Source: Novosphingopyxis baekryungensis DSM 16222 (lineage in GTDB: Bacteria; Pseudomonadota; Alphaproteobacteria; Sphingomonadales; Sphingomonadaceae). From it: DNA of 64,000 nucleotides. The position numbers were made by a program, and so were the translations under genes. The notes beneath the pieces were generated by a model. It did no database searches and was not told where the DNA came from. It was given only the letters and a program-made list of their open reading frames with translations. The stretch is from assembly GCF_000420305.1 (NCBI RefSeq), contig NZ_ATUR01000002.1, positions 434,001 through 498,000 on the forward strand, written 5' to 3'. Shown here one piece after another: positions 26,280-36,792 of this stretch (position 1 is its first letter; every line of letters starts with the position of its first letter).

Positions 26280-27350
26280 ATGTTATATCTGCTCGCCGAA
26301 TGGTTTAATTTCGAAGGACCGTTCAATCTTTTGCGCTATCAGAGCGTGCGCTCCGGTGCCGCTGTGGCCACGGCGCTGTTTCTGGGGCTGTTGATCGGCC
26401 CGCGCTTCATCCTGATGCTGCGCATGAAGCAGGGCAAGGGCCAGCCGATCCGGCTGGACGGCCCACAGACGCATCTTGCCAAGGTGGGCACGCCGACGAT
26501 GGGCGGCCTTCTGATCCTGATTTCGCTGGCCGTGGCCGTGCTGTTGTGGATGGACCTGCGCAATATCTATGTCTGGGCCTGTCTGTTCGTCACCTTCGGC
26601 TTTGCCATCATCGGTTTCCTGGACGATTACGACAAGGTCACCAAGTCCAGCCACAAGGGCGTGCCCGGCCGGGTCCGCCTGATCGCCGAATTCGCCGTGG
26701 CCGGCGTGGCGGCATGGCTGATCACCGATCAGAACGGCACGCAGCTCTATCTGCCGTTCCTGAGCGGCGTGTCGATAGATCTCGGCTGGTTCTACATCCT
26801 GTTCGCCATGTTCGTGATCGTCGGCGCCGGCAATGCGGTGAACCTCACCGACGGTCTGGACGGCTTGGCGACGATGCCGGTGGTGATCGCGTCGGTAACC
26901 TTTTTCATCATCGTCTATCTGGTCGGCAACGCGATCTATGCCAATTATCTCGGCATTCCGCATGTCAGCGGCGCGGGCGAGCTGACCATATTGTGCGGCG
27001 CGATGATCGGCGCGGGCCTAGCGTTTCTCTGGTACAATGCGCCGCCTGCCGCGGTGTTCATGGGGGATACCGGCAGCCTGGCGCTTGGCGGCGCGCTCGG
27101 TGCCATTGCGGTCTCGACCCATCATGAGCTGGTGCTCGGCGTGGTCGGCGGCCTGTTCGTGATCGAGGCGCTGTCGGTCATCATCCAGGTGTTCTTTTTC
27201 AAGCGCACGGGCAAGCGCGTCTTCAAAATGGCCCCAATCCATCATCATTTCGAGCAGCTGGGCTGGTCTGAGCCGACGGTGGTGATCCGCTTCTGGATCA
27301 TCAGCCTCGTGCTCGCTCTGGCCGGCCTGTCCACGCTGAAGCTCAGATGA
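26280..27350 (+). CDS. mraY: Phospho-MurNAc-pentapeptide transferase MraY
   Basis: Integral membrane enzyme that forms lipid I from UDP-MurNAc-pentapeptide and undecaprenyl phosphate. The 356-residue protein has about ten helices. The signature regions are [10 protein letters not shown], the DDYDKV motif with catalytic acids, [10 protein letters not shown], and the [15 protein letters not shown] end. It abuts murF without a gap. Confidence 0.97.
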   Translation: MLYLLAEWFNFEGPFNLLRYQSVRSGAAVATALFLGLLIGPRFILMLRMKQGKGQPIRLDGPQTHLAKVGTPTMGGLLILISLAVAVLLWMDLRNIYVWACLFVTFGFAIIGFLDDYDKVTKSSHKGVPGRVRLIAEFAVAGVAAWLITDQNGTQLYLPFLSGVSIDLGWFYILFAMFVIVGAGNAVNLTDGLDGLATMPVVIASVTFFIIVYLVGNAIYANYLGIPHVSGAGELTILCGAMIGAGLAFLWYNAPPAAVFMGDTGSLALGGALGAIAVSTHHELVLGVVGGLFVIEALSVIIQVFFFKRTGKRVFKMAPIHHHFEQLGWSEPTVVIRFWIISLVLALAGLSTLKLR

Positions 27351-28660
27351 TCATCAGCCCTGCCTTTGCCGACAAGCATTATGCGCTGCTGGGGCTGGCG
27401 CGGTCCGGCCTGGCTGCGCTCGATGCGCTGGTCGCCAGCGGCGCGAAGGTCACCGCCTGGGACGGCCAGCCCGACCAGCGGGCGCTGGCGCAGGACAAGG
27501 CCGTGATCGCCGACCTGCTGGAGGCGGACATGACCGCGTTCGATGCCATTGTGGTGTCGCCCGGCGTGCCGCTCAACAGTAACCCGATCGCCGCGCGGGC
27601 ACGGGCGGCGGGTGTGCCGGTGATCGGTGATATCGAGCTGTTTGCGCAGGCCCGTGCCAGCCTGCCGCCGCACAAGCTGGTCGGCATCACCGGCACCAAT
27701 GGCAAATCGACCACGACGGCGCTGATCGACCATATCCTGCGCACCGCAGGGCGGGCCAGCCTGATGGGCGGCAATATCGGCCTGCCGATCATGTCCCGCA
27801 CGCCGCTGGAACCCAATGATCTGGGCCCGGCGGTCTATGTGCTGGAACTGTCGAGCTATCAGATCGATCTGACGCAGAGCCTGGACTGCGATGTCGCGGT
27901 GCTGCTCAACATCACGCCGGACCATCTCGATCGCTATGACGGATTCGAGGCCTATGCCGCGTCCAAGGGGCGGCTCTTTTCGATGCAGAGCAAGCAGCAT
28001 GAGGCCGTGATCGGGATCGCCGATACGCCAAGTGCGCTGATCGCCCGCCAACTCGACCGGCCCTCGCGTCACATCACCAAGATCGCCCCGGGCGTGTGCA
28101 TGGACCAGTCCCGCTGGCCATCGCTGCAGGGGCCGCATAATGCACAGAACGCGCTGGCGGCCATCGCCGCGTGCGAGGCGCTGGGCGTGCCGAACGAGGC
28201 GATCGACCGGGGGCTGGAAAGCTTTGGCGGCCTGCCGCACCGGATGGAACGGCTCGGCCAATTCGGCGGCGTGCACTTCGTCAATGACAGCAAGGCCACC
28301 AATCCCGCCTCGACCGCTCCGGCATTGGCCGCGTTCGACCGGATCCGCTGGATCGTCGGCGGCCTGCCAAAGGACGATAATCTGGACGAATGCGCACCCA
28401 ATTTCGCCAATGTGGTGAAGGCCTATACCATCGGCGATGCCGGGCCGGCCTTCGCCCGCCTGCTGGCAGGCCATATGGAGGTGGATGAAAGCGAGATGCT
28501 GGCCACCGCCGTGCGCCGCGCCGTGCGCGATGCCCAGCCGGGCGATACCGTGCTGCTCTCGCCCGCCTGCGCCAGCTTCGACCAGTTCCGCGATTTCGAG
28601 GCGCGGGGCGCGTGCTTCCGGGAGGCGGTTTCGATCTATGCGGGGGGCGATCATGGCTGA
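27347..28660 (+). CDS. murD: UDP-MurNAc-L-alanine D-glutamate ligase MurD
   Basis: Adds D-Glu to UDP-MurNAc-L-Ala. The 437-residue protein has an N-terminal Rossmann-like domain ([14 protein letters not shown]), the ATP loop [13 protein letters not shown] near residues 112-124, LELSSYQID, and [10 protein letters not shown]. It overlaps mraY by four bases and ftsW by eight. Confidence 0.96.
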   Translation: MIISPAFADKHYALLGLARSGLAALDALVASGAKVTAWDGQPDQRALAQDKAVIADLLEADMTAFDAIVVSPGVPLNSNPIAARARAAGVPVIGDIELFAQARASLPPHKLVGITGTNGKSTTTALIDHILRTAGRASLMGGNIGLPIMSRTPLEPNDLGPAVYVLELSSYQIDLTQSLDCDVAVLLNITPDHLDRYDGFEAYAASKGRLFSMQSKQHEAVIGIADTPSALIARQLDRPSRHITKIAPGVCMDQSRWPSLQGPHNAQNALAAIAACEALGVPNEAIDRGLESFGGLPHRMERLGQFGGVHFVNDSKATNPASTAPALAAFDRIRWIVGGLPKDDNLDECAPNFANVVKAYTIGDAGPAFARLLAGHMEVDESEMLATAVRRAVRDAQPGDTVLLSPACASFDQFRDFEARGACFREAVSIYAGGDHG

Positions 28661-29876
28661 GCATGGACCCAAGCAACTGGCCGGAGTCATCGCGGCGCGG
28701 GGGCGTGCGACCATGGAAAGCCGCCTCGGGCGCGCCGATCGCTCGCCCATCGGCGTGTGGTTCTGGGAGCTGGACCGGGTGCTGCTCGGCCTGATCGTGG
28801 CGCTCATCGCCATCGGTTTGCTCGCCGTCGCCGCTGCCTCGCCGGCCACCGCGCAGCGTTTGTCGACCAGTTCGCAGACGCTCGATCCGCTCTATTTCTT
28901 CTATCGTCAGCTGATGTGGGTGGCGGTGTCCGTGCCGTGCATGCTGCTGGTATCGATGCTGCCCAAGGATGAGGCGCGCCGCTTTGCCATCCTCGCCTTC
29001 GGTCTGTTTCTGGCGCTGCTGATCCTGGTGCCGGTGTTCGGATCTGAAGTGAACGGTGCCCGGCGCTGGATCGGGCCGGGCTTTGCCAATGTGCAGCCGA
29101 GCGAGTTTCTGAAGCCATTTTTCGCCGTCACCATGGCCTGGATCCTCAGCTGGAAATCGCGCGAGCACAGCATTCCGGTGATACCGCTGACGCTGGGGAT
29201 CACCGGTTTCATCGCGCTGCTGCTGATGAACCAGCCCGATCTGGGCCAGACGATCATCTTCTGTGGCATCTGGTTCACGCTGATGCTGGTCGGCGGCATG
29301 TCGGTGCGCCTGCTGGCAGCGCTGGTAATCGGCGGCATCGTGCTGCTGGTGGCGGCCTATGCCTTTTATCCGGTGGCGACCCAGCGGATCGACACCTGGC
29401 TGTTCGGCGGTGAGACGAACGATCAGATCATGCTGGCCTATCGCACCATCACCTCTGGCGGTCTGGTCGGCGTGGGGCCGGGTCTCGGCACCGAGAAATT
29501 CCATCTGCCCGAGGCGCATACCGATTATATCTTCTCGGTGATTGGCGAAGAGTTCGGCATTCTGCCGTGCATCGTCATCGCGCTTACCTTTCTGGCGGTG
29601 ATCATCCGCGTGCTGGTGCGCCTGCTGGACGAGGAAGACCGGTTCGTGATCCTGGCCGCAACTGGGCTGGTGGCGCAGTTCGGCGGGCAGGCGCTGGTCA
29701 ACATGGCGGTGAACCTGCAGCTCTTCCCGTCCAAGGGCATGACGCTGCCGTTTATCAGCTATGGCGGATCGTCCCTGATCGCCATCGGCGTGGGCATGGG
29801 GCTGCTGCTGGCTTTCACGAAGCGAAACCCGTATCTTGACCGCTCCCGCTATATGATGAAGGGCGCAAGCGGATGA
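28653..29876 (+). CDS. ftsW: Septal peptidoglycan glycosyltransferase FtsW
   Basis: SEDS-family polymerase partnered with FtsI. The product is about 407 residues with ten hydrophobic helices. SEDS hallmarks are present: GARRWIGPGFANVQPSEFLK, the catalytic-loop region around PEAHTDYIFSVIGEEFG, and LPFISYGGSSL at the end. The ATG at 28653 overlaps murD by eight bases; earlier in-frame starts lie deep in murD. Confidence 0.95.
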   Translation: MAEHGPKQLAGVIAARGRATMESRLGRADRSPIGVWFWELDRVLLGLIVALIAIGLLAVAAASPATAQRLSTSSQTLDPLYFFYRQLMWVAVSVPCMLLVSMLPKDEARRFAILAFGLFLALLILVPVFGSEVNGARRWIGPGFANVQPSEFLKPFFAVTMAWILSWKSREHSIPVIPLTLGITGFIALLLMNQPDLGQTIIFCGIWFTLMLVGGMSVRLLAALVIGGIVLLVAAYAFYPVATQRIDTWLFGGETNDQIMLAYRTITSGGLVGVGPGLGTEKFHLPEAHTDYIFSVIGEEFGILPCIVIALTFLAVIIRVLVRLLDEEDRFVILAATGLVAQFGGQALVNMAVNLQLFPSKGMTLPFISYGGSSLIAIGVGMGLLLAFTKRNPYLDRSRYMMKGASG

Positions 29877-31054
29877 GCGTACAGAAACATTTCGTCCTGG
29901 CGGCCGGTGGCACCGGCGGTCACATGGTCCCGGCCCATGCTTTGGCGCGCGAGCTGGAACAGCGCGGGCACCGCGTTGCGCTGATCACCGATGCACGCGG
30001 CGCCAAGATTCCCGGCATTTTCGATGGTGCCGAGGTTCATGTGCTGCCCGCAGGCCGGCTGACCAAAAACCCGATGAGCTGGCCCGGCGCGCTGAAGGCG
30101 ATCTGGAAGGGCCGCGCCATGGCCCGCCAGCTCTATTCCACCTTCCGCCCGACCAGCGTGGTCGGCTTCGGCGGCTATCCTGCATTCCCCGCATTATTGG
30201 GCGCCTTTGCGAACGATATCCCAACGGTCATTCATGAACAGAATGCCGTGCTCGGCCGCGTCAACCGGCTCGTCGCGCGCAAGGTGAACGCCATCGCCAC
30301 CAGCTATCCGGATATCAAACGGCTTGCCGATAGCCGCAAGGACAAGGTGGAACTGGTTGGCAATCCGGTGCGCGAGCAGGTGCTGGCCATCCGCGAAGAG
30401 CCCTATCCGCCACTGTTCGAGGACGGCATTTTCCGCGTGCTGGTGACGGGCGGCAGCCAGGGCGCCACCATATTGTCCGATGTCGTTCCGCAGGCGCTGG
30501 CCATGCTGCCGCCCACGCTGCGCCGCCGGCTGCAGGTAACGCAGCAGTGCCGCGTGGAGGATATCGATCAGGTGCGCGCGATCTATGCCGAGAATGATAT
30601 TCCGGCGGAGCTCGCCACCTATTTGCCCGATCTGCCGGAGCGGCTGGGTTGGGCGCATCTGGTGATCGGCCGTGCCGGTGCATCGACCATTGCCGAGCTG
30701 ACGGCGGCCGGACGGCCCGCCATTCTGGTGCCGCTGCCGATCGCGACCGACGATCATCAAAGCTATAATGTGCGCGAAATGGTGGAGGCGGGCGGCGCGC
30801 GCTCCATCCCGCAGCCGCGTTTCACGCCCAAGGAAGTGGCCAAGCAGATCCAGAAGATGGCGCTGAAACCCGGCAGCCTGGAAAATGCCGCCAGGGCTGC
30901 ACGCAGCTGCGGCCGGCCCAAGGCGGTGCAGGAACTGGCCAATCTGGTGGAAAGCTTTGGCGGCGCTCCATTGGTGGAGCCGATGAAGGTGCAGCAACCC
31001 GCACCGGCGCGCGGACAGGTCGCTGGCCCCGCTTTTGCACGGAATGTGAGCTGA
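29873..31054 (+). CDS. murG: UDP-GlcNAc:lipid I transferase MurG
   Basis: Converts lipid I into lipid II at the inner face of the membrane. The 393-residue GT28 protein has the glycine-rich loop [32 protein letters not shown], and the C-terminal donor-site sequence [22 protein letters not shown]. The C-terminal 30 residues are an Ala/Pro-rich extension. It overlaps ftsW by four bases. Confidence 0.96.
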   Translation: MSVQKHFVLAAGGTGGHMVPAHALARELEQRGHRVALITDARGAKIPGIFDGAEVHVLPAGRLTKNPMSWPGALKAIWKGRAMARQLYSTFRPTSVVGFGGYPAFPALLGAFANDIPTVIHEQNAVLGRVNRLVARKVNAIATSYPDIKRLADSRKDKVELVGNPVREQVLAIREEPYPPLFEDGIFRVLVTGGSQGATILSDVVPQALAMLPPTLRRRLQVTQQCRVEDIDQVRAIYAENDIPAELATYLPDLPERLGWAHLVIGRAGASTIAELTAAGRPAILVPLPIATDDHQSYNVREMVEAGGARSIPQPRFTPKEVAKQIQKMALKPGSLENAARAARSCGRPKAVQELANLVESFGGAPLVEPMKVQQPAPARGQVAGPAFARNVS

Positions 31055-32484
31055 TGCGCGAAGTCCCCAAGGATATCGGCACGGTCCACTTCGTCGGCAT
31101 CGGCGGCATCGGGATGTCCGGCATTGCCGAGGTGATGTTCGATCTGGGCTACAAGGTGCAAGGATCGGACATAGCCGAGGGCGGCACGGTCAAGCGGCTG
31201 CGCTCGCTGGGTATCGAGATCGCCATCGGGCATGCGCCGGAAAATGTTGCCGAGGCTTCGGTCGTGGTCACGTCCACCGCGGTCAAGCGCGACAATCCGG
31301 AGGTTCGCGCCGCGCTGGACGCGCGTATCCCGGTCGTCCGCCGCGCGGAGATGCTGGCCGAGCTGATGCGCCTGAAATATTGCGTCGCAGTGGCCGGCAC
31401 GCATGGCAAGACCACCACGACCTCGCTGGTCGCCTGCCTGCTCGATGCAGGCGGGGTCGATCCCACGGTAATCAATGGCGGCATCATCAATCGCTATGGC
31501 TCCAACGCGCGTATCGGTTCGGGCGACTGGATGGTGGTGGAGGCCGATGAGAGCGACGGCAGTTTCCTGCGGCTCGACGGCACCTATTCTATCGTCACCA
31601 ATATCGATCCCGAGCATCTGGATCATTATGGCGATTTCGACACCATCAAGGCCGCTTTCGTAGAATTTATCGAGAACGTCCCCTTTTATGGCGCGGCGAT
31701 CCTGTGCGTGGACCATGACGAGGTGCAGGCGCTTTTGCCCAAAATCCGCGATCGGCGCACGGTGACCTACGGATTCAGCGCGCAGGCCGATATTCGCGGT
31801 GAGAATGTGCGGCCCTATCCCGGCGGCAATCTGTTCGATGTGGCGGTACACGGCCGCGACGGGAGCGTTCGCACGATCGCCGATATCGATTTGCCCATGG
31901 CCGGGCGGCACAATGTGCAGAACGCGCTGGCCGCCATTGCCGTCGCCATCCAGATGGAGCTGCCGGACGGCGCCATCGCCAGCGGGTTCGAGCAGTTCGG
32001 CGGCGTGCGGCGGCGGTTCACCAAGGTCGGCACCATCGAAATGGACGGCGGCGATGCGATCGTGATCGACGATTACGGCCATCATCCGGTGGAAATCCGC
32101 GCCGTGCTGAATGCCGCGCGTGAAGGCGCGCAGGGGCGGGTCATCGCGGTCATGCAGCCGCACCGCTACACCCGGTTGCGCGATCATATGGAAGCGTTTC
32201 AGAGCAGCTTCAACGATGCCGATGCCGTCCTGATCACGCCGGTCTATGCGGCCAATGAAAGCCCGATCGACGGTATCGACAGCGCCGCGCTGGTCGCTGG
32301 CGCGCGCGATCGCGGGCATCGCGACGTGCAGCTGGTGGAGGATGAAACGCAGCTCGCCGCCAGGCTGGTGACCATGGTGCAGCCGGGCGACATGATCGTC
32401 TGTCTCGGTGCGGGCGATATCACCATATGGGCATCCGAACTGGCCGCCGCGATCACCGATCGGCTGGGGCGTGACCATGTTTGA
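31054..32484 (+). CDS. murC: UDP-MurNAc L-alanine ligase MurC
   Basis: First amino-acid ligase of the Mur pathway. The 476-residue protein has the dinucleotide-like loop [14 protein letters not shown], the ATP loop [14 protein letters not shown], the EADESDGSF motif and the YGHHPVEI segment. It starts one base inside murG, and its stop lies inside the following small gene. Confidence 0.97.
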   Translation: MREVPKDIGTVHFVGIGGIGMSGIAEVMFDLGYKVQGSDIAEGGTVKRLRSLGIEIAIGHAPENVAEASVVVTSTAVKRDNPEVRAALDARIPVVRRAEMLAELMRLKYCVAVAGTHGKTTTTSLVACLLDAGGVDPTVINGGIINRYGSNARIGSGDWMVVEADESDGSFLRLDGTYSIVTNIDPEHLDHYGDFDTIKAAFVEFIENVPFYGAAILCVDHDEVQALLPKIRDRRTVTYGFSAQADIRGENVRPYPGGNLFDVAVHGRDGSVRTIADIDLPMAGRHNVQNALAAIAVAIQMELPDGAIASGFEQFGGVRRRFTKVGTIEMDGGDAIVIDDYGHHPVEIRAVLNAAREGAQGRVIAVMQPHRYTRLRDHMEAFQSSFNDADAVLITPVYAANESPIDGIDSAALVAGARDRGHRDVQLVEDETQLAARLVTMVQPGDMIVCLGAGDITIWASELAAAITDRLGRDHV

Positions 32485-32656
32485 GATGCTGGAATGGGGC
32501 GCAGAGATGCAGAAGGCGATCCGTCAGGCCCAGCTTGACCAGATGGAAGCTGCGGGCGACGCTATCGAGGCGTTGCAACAGCAGGCTGCCGAGCGCGCCA
32601 AGGCGCAGCGCGGCCTTTGGCGCAGCTGGATGCAGTTCTGGGGCGGCAAGCCATGA
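32477..32656 (+). CDS. 59-residue protein of unknown function between murC and murB
   Basis: The ATG at 32477 overlaps the murC stop by eight bases and the stop overlaps murB by four, so translation is tightly coupled. The product ([20 protein letters not shown] onward) is almost all amphipathic helix with many Ala, Gln, Glu and Arg, and a Trp-rich end ([14 protein letters not shown]). No motif is recognised. It may be a small helper for the Mur enzymes or membrane contact, which is only inference. Confidence 0.6.
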   Translation: MFEMLEWGAEMQKAIRQAQLDQMEAAGDAIEALQQQAAERAKAQRGLWRSWMQFWGGKP

Positions 32657-33549
32657 GTGCTGCCCCCATGCCTGCCCTGAAAGGGTCGCTGACCGAAAAG
32701 GGCAGTCTGGCCGATTTTATCTGGTTCCGCACCGGCGGACCGGCCGACTGGCTGGCGCGGCCCGCCAGCGTGGACGACCTGTCGGGCTTTCTGGCCGATC
32801 TGGACCCGGCTGTGCCGGTGATGCCGGTGGGCGTCGGTTCCAACCTTATCGTGCGCGATGGCGGCGTGCCCGGCGTGGTCGTGCGGTTGCCCAAGGCGAT
32901 GGGCAAGGTGACGATCGAAGGCGAGCGGCGCGTACGCGCCGGCGCGGCGGCCATGGGCATCACCGTGGCGAGCGCCGCGCGCGATGCGGGCATTGCGGGC
33001 CTCGAATTTCTGCGCGGCATTCCAGGCACGGCGGGCGGCGCGGTGCGCATGAATGCGGGCGCCTATGGCCGCGAATGTGCCGATGTTCTGATCGAGGCGA
33101 CGGTCGTGCTGCGCGATGGCACGGTGGAAACATGGTCCGCCGAGCGCTTTGAATTTACCTATCGCCACAGCGCGCTGCCCGCGGGTGCGATCGTGGTGGA
33201 GGCGCTGTTCGAGGGCATGCCAGGCGATCCCGCCACTATCGGTGCGGAAATGGACCGGATTGCCGACGAGCGTGAGGCATCGCAGCCGCTGCGCAGCCGC
33301 ACCGGAGGCTCCACCTTCAAGAACCCGCCGGGTGAAAAGGCCTGGGCGCTGGTCGACAAGGCAGGGTGCCGCGGCCTCATGATCGGTGATGCGCAGGTGA
33401 GCGAGAAGCACACCAATTTCCTGCTCAACATCGGCAATGCGACCAGCGCCGACATCGAAGCGCTTGGCGAAGAGGTCCGCCGCCGCGTGCAGACCGACAG
33501 CGGGATCGCGCTGGAATGGGAAATCCAGCGCGTGGGGAGAAAAGCGTGA
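32653..33549 (+). CDS. murB: UDP-N-acetylenolpyruvoylglucosamine reductase MurB
   Basis: FAD enzyme reducing UDP-GlcNAc-enolpyruvate to UDP-MurNAc. The product is about 298 residues. It shows FIWFRTGGPADWLARP, VGVGSNLIVRDGG (FAD binding), GIPGTAGGAVRMNAGAYG, and RTGGSTFKNPPG with the active-site serine. The shorter type lacks the type I insertion. ATG 32653 couples it to the small upstream gene. Confidence 0.96.
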   Translation: MSAAPMPALKGSLTEKGSLADFIWFRTGGPADWLARPASVDDLSGFLADLDPAVPVMPVGVGSNLIVRDGGVPGVVVRLPKAMGKVTIEGERRVRAGAAAMGITVASAARDAGIAGLEFLRGIPGTAGGAVRMNAGAYGRECADVLIEATVVLRDGTVETWSAERFEFTYRHSALPAGAIVVEALFEGMPGDPATIGAEMDRIADEREASQPLRSRTGGSTFKNPPGEKAWALVDKAGCRGLMIGDAQVSEKHTNFLLNIGNATSADIEALGEEVRRRVQTDSGIALEWEIQRVGRKA

Positions 33550-34469
33550 CCGATATACTTCACGTTGCGGTGCTGATGGGCGGCTGGTCCGCCGAGCGCG
33601 AGGTGTCGCTCATGTCCGGCACGGGCGTGGCCGATGCGCTGGAATCGCGCGGGCACAAGGTGACGCGGATCGACATGGACCGCAATGTCGCCGCCGTGAT
33701 TGCGGGTGTGCGGCCCGATGTCGTGTTCAACGCGCTGCACGGCACGCCGGGCGAGGACGGGCGCGTGCAGGGCATGCTCGATCTGATGCAAATTCCGTAT
33801 ACGCATAGCGGCATGACGACGTCGGTCATCGCTATCGACAAGCAACTGACCAAGAACGAACTGCTGCCGCACGGCATTCCCATGCCCGAAGGCCGGATTG
33901 TCGAGAGCGAAAGCTTGTACGACGCCGATCCCCTGCCGCGCCCCTATGTGCTGAAACCCGTGAACGAGGGCAGCTCGGTCGGCGTGGCGATCGTGCGGGA
34001 GGACGGCAATTACGGCCAGCCCATCGGGCGCGATGTGGCGGGGCCGTGGCAGGAATTCGACTCCCTGCTCGCCGAGCCTTTCATCAAAGGCCGCGAATTG
34101 ACGACGGCGGTGGTCGGCGGGGAGGCGCTGATGGTGACCGAACTGGTCATCGCCACGGGCTTCTACGATTATGACGCCAAATATACCGACGGCGTGACAC
34201 AGCATATCTGCCCGGCGGACATTCCGGCCGGGATCGCGGACTATTGCAAGGAACTGGCGCTGCGCGCGCATCACGCGCTGGGCTGCAAGGGGCCGTCCCG
34301 TTCCGATTTTCGCTGGGACGACGAGCTTGGCCGGGACGGACTGTTCCTGCTTGAGGTGAACACCCAGCCCGGCATGACGCCGCTCAGCCTGGTGCCCGAA
34401 CAGGCGAAAGCGGCGGGCATGGACTATGCCGAGCTGGTGGAGCGCATCGTGCGCGAGGCGCTGGCATGA
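33546..34469 (+). CDS. ddlB: D-alanine--D-alanine ligase
   Basis: ATP-grasp enzyme making D-Ala-D-Ala for MurF. The product is about 307 residues. Conserved parts are LMGGWSAEREVSLMSG, ALHGTPGEDGRVQG, VLKPVNEGSSVGVAIV and LLEVNTQPGMTPLSLVPEQA. GTG 33546 overlaps the murB stop; the longer frame inside murB is not used. The stop overlaps ftsQ by four bases. Confidence 0.96.
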   Translation: MTDILHVAVLMGGWSAEREVSLMSGTGVADALESRGHKVTRIDMDRNVAAVIAGVRPDVVFNALHGTPGEDGRVQGMLDLMQIPYTHSGMTTSVIAIDKQLTKNELLPHGIPMPEGRIVESESLYDADPLPRPYVLKPVNEGSSVGVAIVREDGNYGQPIGRDVAGPWQEFDSLLAEPFIKGRELTTAVVGGEALMVTELVIATGFYDYDAKYTDGVTQHICPADIPAGIADYCKELALRAHHALGCKGPSRSDFRWDDELGRDGLFLLEVNTQPGMTPLSLVPEQAKAAGMDYAELVERIVREALA

Positions 34470-35404
34470 GCAGGGGCGCGCCCACCACCAGCATCAAGCG
34501 CGGGGCCAAGCCGGTCAAGGCGCGCAAGCGGCAGACCGGTGCGCGCAAGGTGAAGCAGGTGTCCGTTCTCGACAGGCTCCTGAAAGCCCTGCCGTTCACC
34601 GAAGCGCAGATGCAACGCGCGCTCACCTACGCCATCGTCGCTGTGGCCGGCGTTGGCCTGATCGTGACGGCGAACCTGACCGGCGTGACCGCCGAGGCGC
34701 ATGCCCAATATGCGCATCTGGCCGCCAAGGCCGGGTTCGAGGTCAAGAATGTGGAAGTCAGCGGCATCAAGCGCGTGGACGAGTTCAAGGTCTATGATCT
34801 CGTTCTGGCGCAGAAGGACCGGGCAATGCCACTGGTCGATGTCGGGCAGATCCGGCAGGATCTGCTGCAATATGGCTGGATCAAGGAGGCGCGGGTGTCG
34901 CGCCGCCTGCCCGATACCCTGGTTGTGGACATTACGGAGCGGCAACCGGCGGCGGTGTGGCAGCAGGGGGACCAGCTCGCGCTGATCGATGCGGACGGGC
35001 ATGTGCTGGAACAGATCAGCGCCGAACATCGGCCCAATCTGCCGCTGCTGGTGGGGCCGGATGCGAATTTGAAAGCAGTGGCGCTGGCCAGCCTGCTGTC
35101 CGCGGCGCCGGCCTTGAAACCGCGCGTGGCCGGGGCGGAATGGATCGGCAACCGGCGCTGGAACCTGCAGTTCAAGACCGGCGAGACCCTGGCGCTGCCC
35201 GAAGGGCGCGAGGTGTCCGCCGAGGCGCTGGTAAAGTTCGCGAAGATGGACGGGGTCAACCATCTGCTGGGCCACCGCTATATCTATTTCGATTTCCGCG
35301 ATCCGACCAAGGGCTATCTGCGCCCGCGTCCGGAAGCCGTGCCGTCCGCCGAGAGCGCGAGCAACGATGCCGGCTCCGGCGTTGCGCCAGGAGAGGAAGG
35401 CTGA
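34466..35404 (+). CDS. ftsQ: Cell division protein FtsQ
   Basis: Bitopic divisome scaffold. The 312-residue protein has a basic cytoplasmic N-terminus (SIKRGAKPVKARKRQ), one helix near residues 53-72, and then the POTRA domain (FEVKNVEVSGIKRVDEFKVYDLV). The FtsQ/DivIB beta domain contains RRLPDTLVVDITERQPAAVW. A short acidic Ala/Ser tail ends the protein. The stop shares a base with ftsA. Confidence 0.95.
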   Translation: MSRGAPTTSIKRGAKPVKARKRQTGARKVKQVSVLDRLLKALPFTEAQMQRALTYAIVAVAGVGLIVTANLTGVTAEAHAQYAHLAAKAGFEVKNVEVSGIKRVDEFKVYDLVLAQKDRAMPLVDVGQIRQDLLQYGWIKEARVSRRLPDTLVVDITERQPAAVWQQGDQLALIDADGHVLEQISAEHRPNLPLLVGPDANLKAVALASLLSAAPALKPRVAGAEWIGNRRWNLQFKTGETLALPEGREVSAEALVKFAKMDGVNHLLGHRYIYFDFRDPTKGYLRPRPEAVPSAESASNDAGSGVAPGEEG

Positions 35405-36672
35405 TGGCCGCGCCCAAAGTGGAGCGGCTGATTACCGCGCTGGATATCGGATCTTCCAAGATATCCGCTCTGATCGCGGGTGTGACCGAGGACGGTAAGC
35501 TGACCGTCCTGGGGACCGGACAGCGCGAAAGCCGCGGCGTGAAGCGCGGCTATGTTACAGATGTGCAGGCCGCCGAACTGGCCGTGCGCACCGCCGTTGA
35601 GCAGGCCGAGCGCATGGCCGGCCTCAACATCGACCGGGTGCATGTCGCCTTCAGCGCGGGCGGGCTGACCAGCCGCGTGACCACGATGGAAGTCGATCTG
35701 TCCGGCCACCGGGTGGGGCAGGAGCATATCGATTATCTGCTGGACAGCGGGCGGCAGGGCATCGATCCGGAGGGCAAGCTGATCCTGCACGCGCAGCCCG
35801 CCTTATATACACTGGACGGGGTAGAGGGCATCCGCAATCCCAAGGGGCTGCACGCCGATCAGCTGAGTGTGGATATCCATGTTTTGCTGGGCGATCCGGC
35901 GCCGGTGCGCAACATCGACATGACCGTGCGCGCTGCGCATCTCGAGGTGGACGCCGTCGTCGCCGCGCCGATTGCAGCGGGCATGGCCTGCCTGACCGAG
36001 GAAGAACGCGAGCTGGGCGTAGCGCTGGTGGAATTCGGCGCATCGGTGACCAATGTTGCGCTGTTCGCGGGCGGCATGCTGGTCGATCTGTGCACCATTC
36101 CCTTCGGCGCTGCGGACATCACCGACGATATCGCCAGTGCGTTTGGTATCCGCCGCATGCAGGCCGAGCGGATGAAATGCTTCCACGGCTCCGCGCTGAC
36201 CAATCCGCGTGACAATCACGACGTGATCGAGGTGGAGCGCGGCGCGGTGTCTTCCGAGGAGGAAGGGGCCGAGGGCGGGCGCATCACCCGCGCTGCCCTC
36301 AACAGCGTGATCCGTCAGCGGCTCGACCATATTATCGGCGAAATTCGCAGCGCGCTGAAGGAGCTTGGTTTTTCCGGGCCCGTGGGCCGACAGGTGGTGC
36401 TGACGGGCGGCGGCGCGGAGATGAAGGGGCTGGCCGCTTATGCGCAGTCCGCGCTTGGCCGCACGGTGCGGATCGGCAAGCCGGCCGGGCTGGCAGGCCT
36501 GCCGGAAGCGCATGCCGGCCCGGCGTTCGGCACGCTTGCGGGGCTGGTGCTCTATGCCAAGGATGAGCCGCTGGACCTGCGCTCGCTCAGCGTGGTGGCG
36601 CAGGATACGCATCGCTATGCCGCGCCCGGCCTGGTCAAACGCTTCATGCATGCCTTCCGCACCAATTTTTAG
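35404..36672 (+). CDS. ftsA: Cell division protein FtsA
   Basis: Actin-like ATPase tethering FtsZ to the membrane; about 422 residues. ATP-binding parts are ITALDIGSSKISALI and VVLTGGGAEMKGL. The 1C domain region (RKGYV-type: GVKRGYVTDVQAAE) is present. The C-terminus (GLVKRFMHAFRTNF) is the amphipathic membrane-targeting helix. ATG 35404 overlaps the ftsQ stop by one base; the longer frame inside ftsQ is rejected. Confidence 0.96.
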   Translation: MAAPKVERLITALDIGSSKISALIAGVTEDGKLTVLGTGQRESRGVKRGYVTDVQAAELAVRTAVEQAERMAGLNIDRVHVAFSAGGLTSRVTTMEVDLSGHRVGQEHIDYLLDSGRQGIDPEGKLILHAQPALYTLDGVEGIRNPKGLHADQLSVDIHVLLGDPAPVRNIDMTVRAAHLEVDAVVAAPIAAGMACLTEEERELGVALVEFGASVTNVALFAGGMLVDLCTIPFGAADITDDIASAFGIRRMQAERMKCFHGSALTNPRDNHDVIEVERGAVSSEEEGAEGGRITRAALNSVIRQRLDHIIGEIRSALKELGFSGPVGRQVVLTGGGAEMKGLAAYAQSALGRTVRIGKPAGLAGLPEAHAGPAFGTLAGLVLYAKDEPLDLRSLSVVAQDTHRYAAPGLVKRFMHAFRTNF

Positions 36673-36792
36673 TCTTGGGATGGGCGCGGTGCGTCAATAA
36701 AGGGATGCGACAAGGCTGCATTTGTGCCAAGTGGGGACAATATCAGCACGCACTACCAGTACAAGGCCGGGATGGCCTAGGGGAACATAGCG
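36673..36792 (+). promoter_or_regulatory. ftsA-ftsZ intergenic region
   Basis: This 120-base gap is the largest in the cluster after mraZ, so ftsZ may have its own promoter here. I see an AGGGGA ribosome binding site just before the ATG and a weak GGCC-GGGAT-GGCC hairpin near 36765-36777. No clear promoter elements were identified. Confidence 0.4.
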
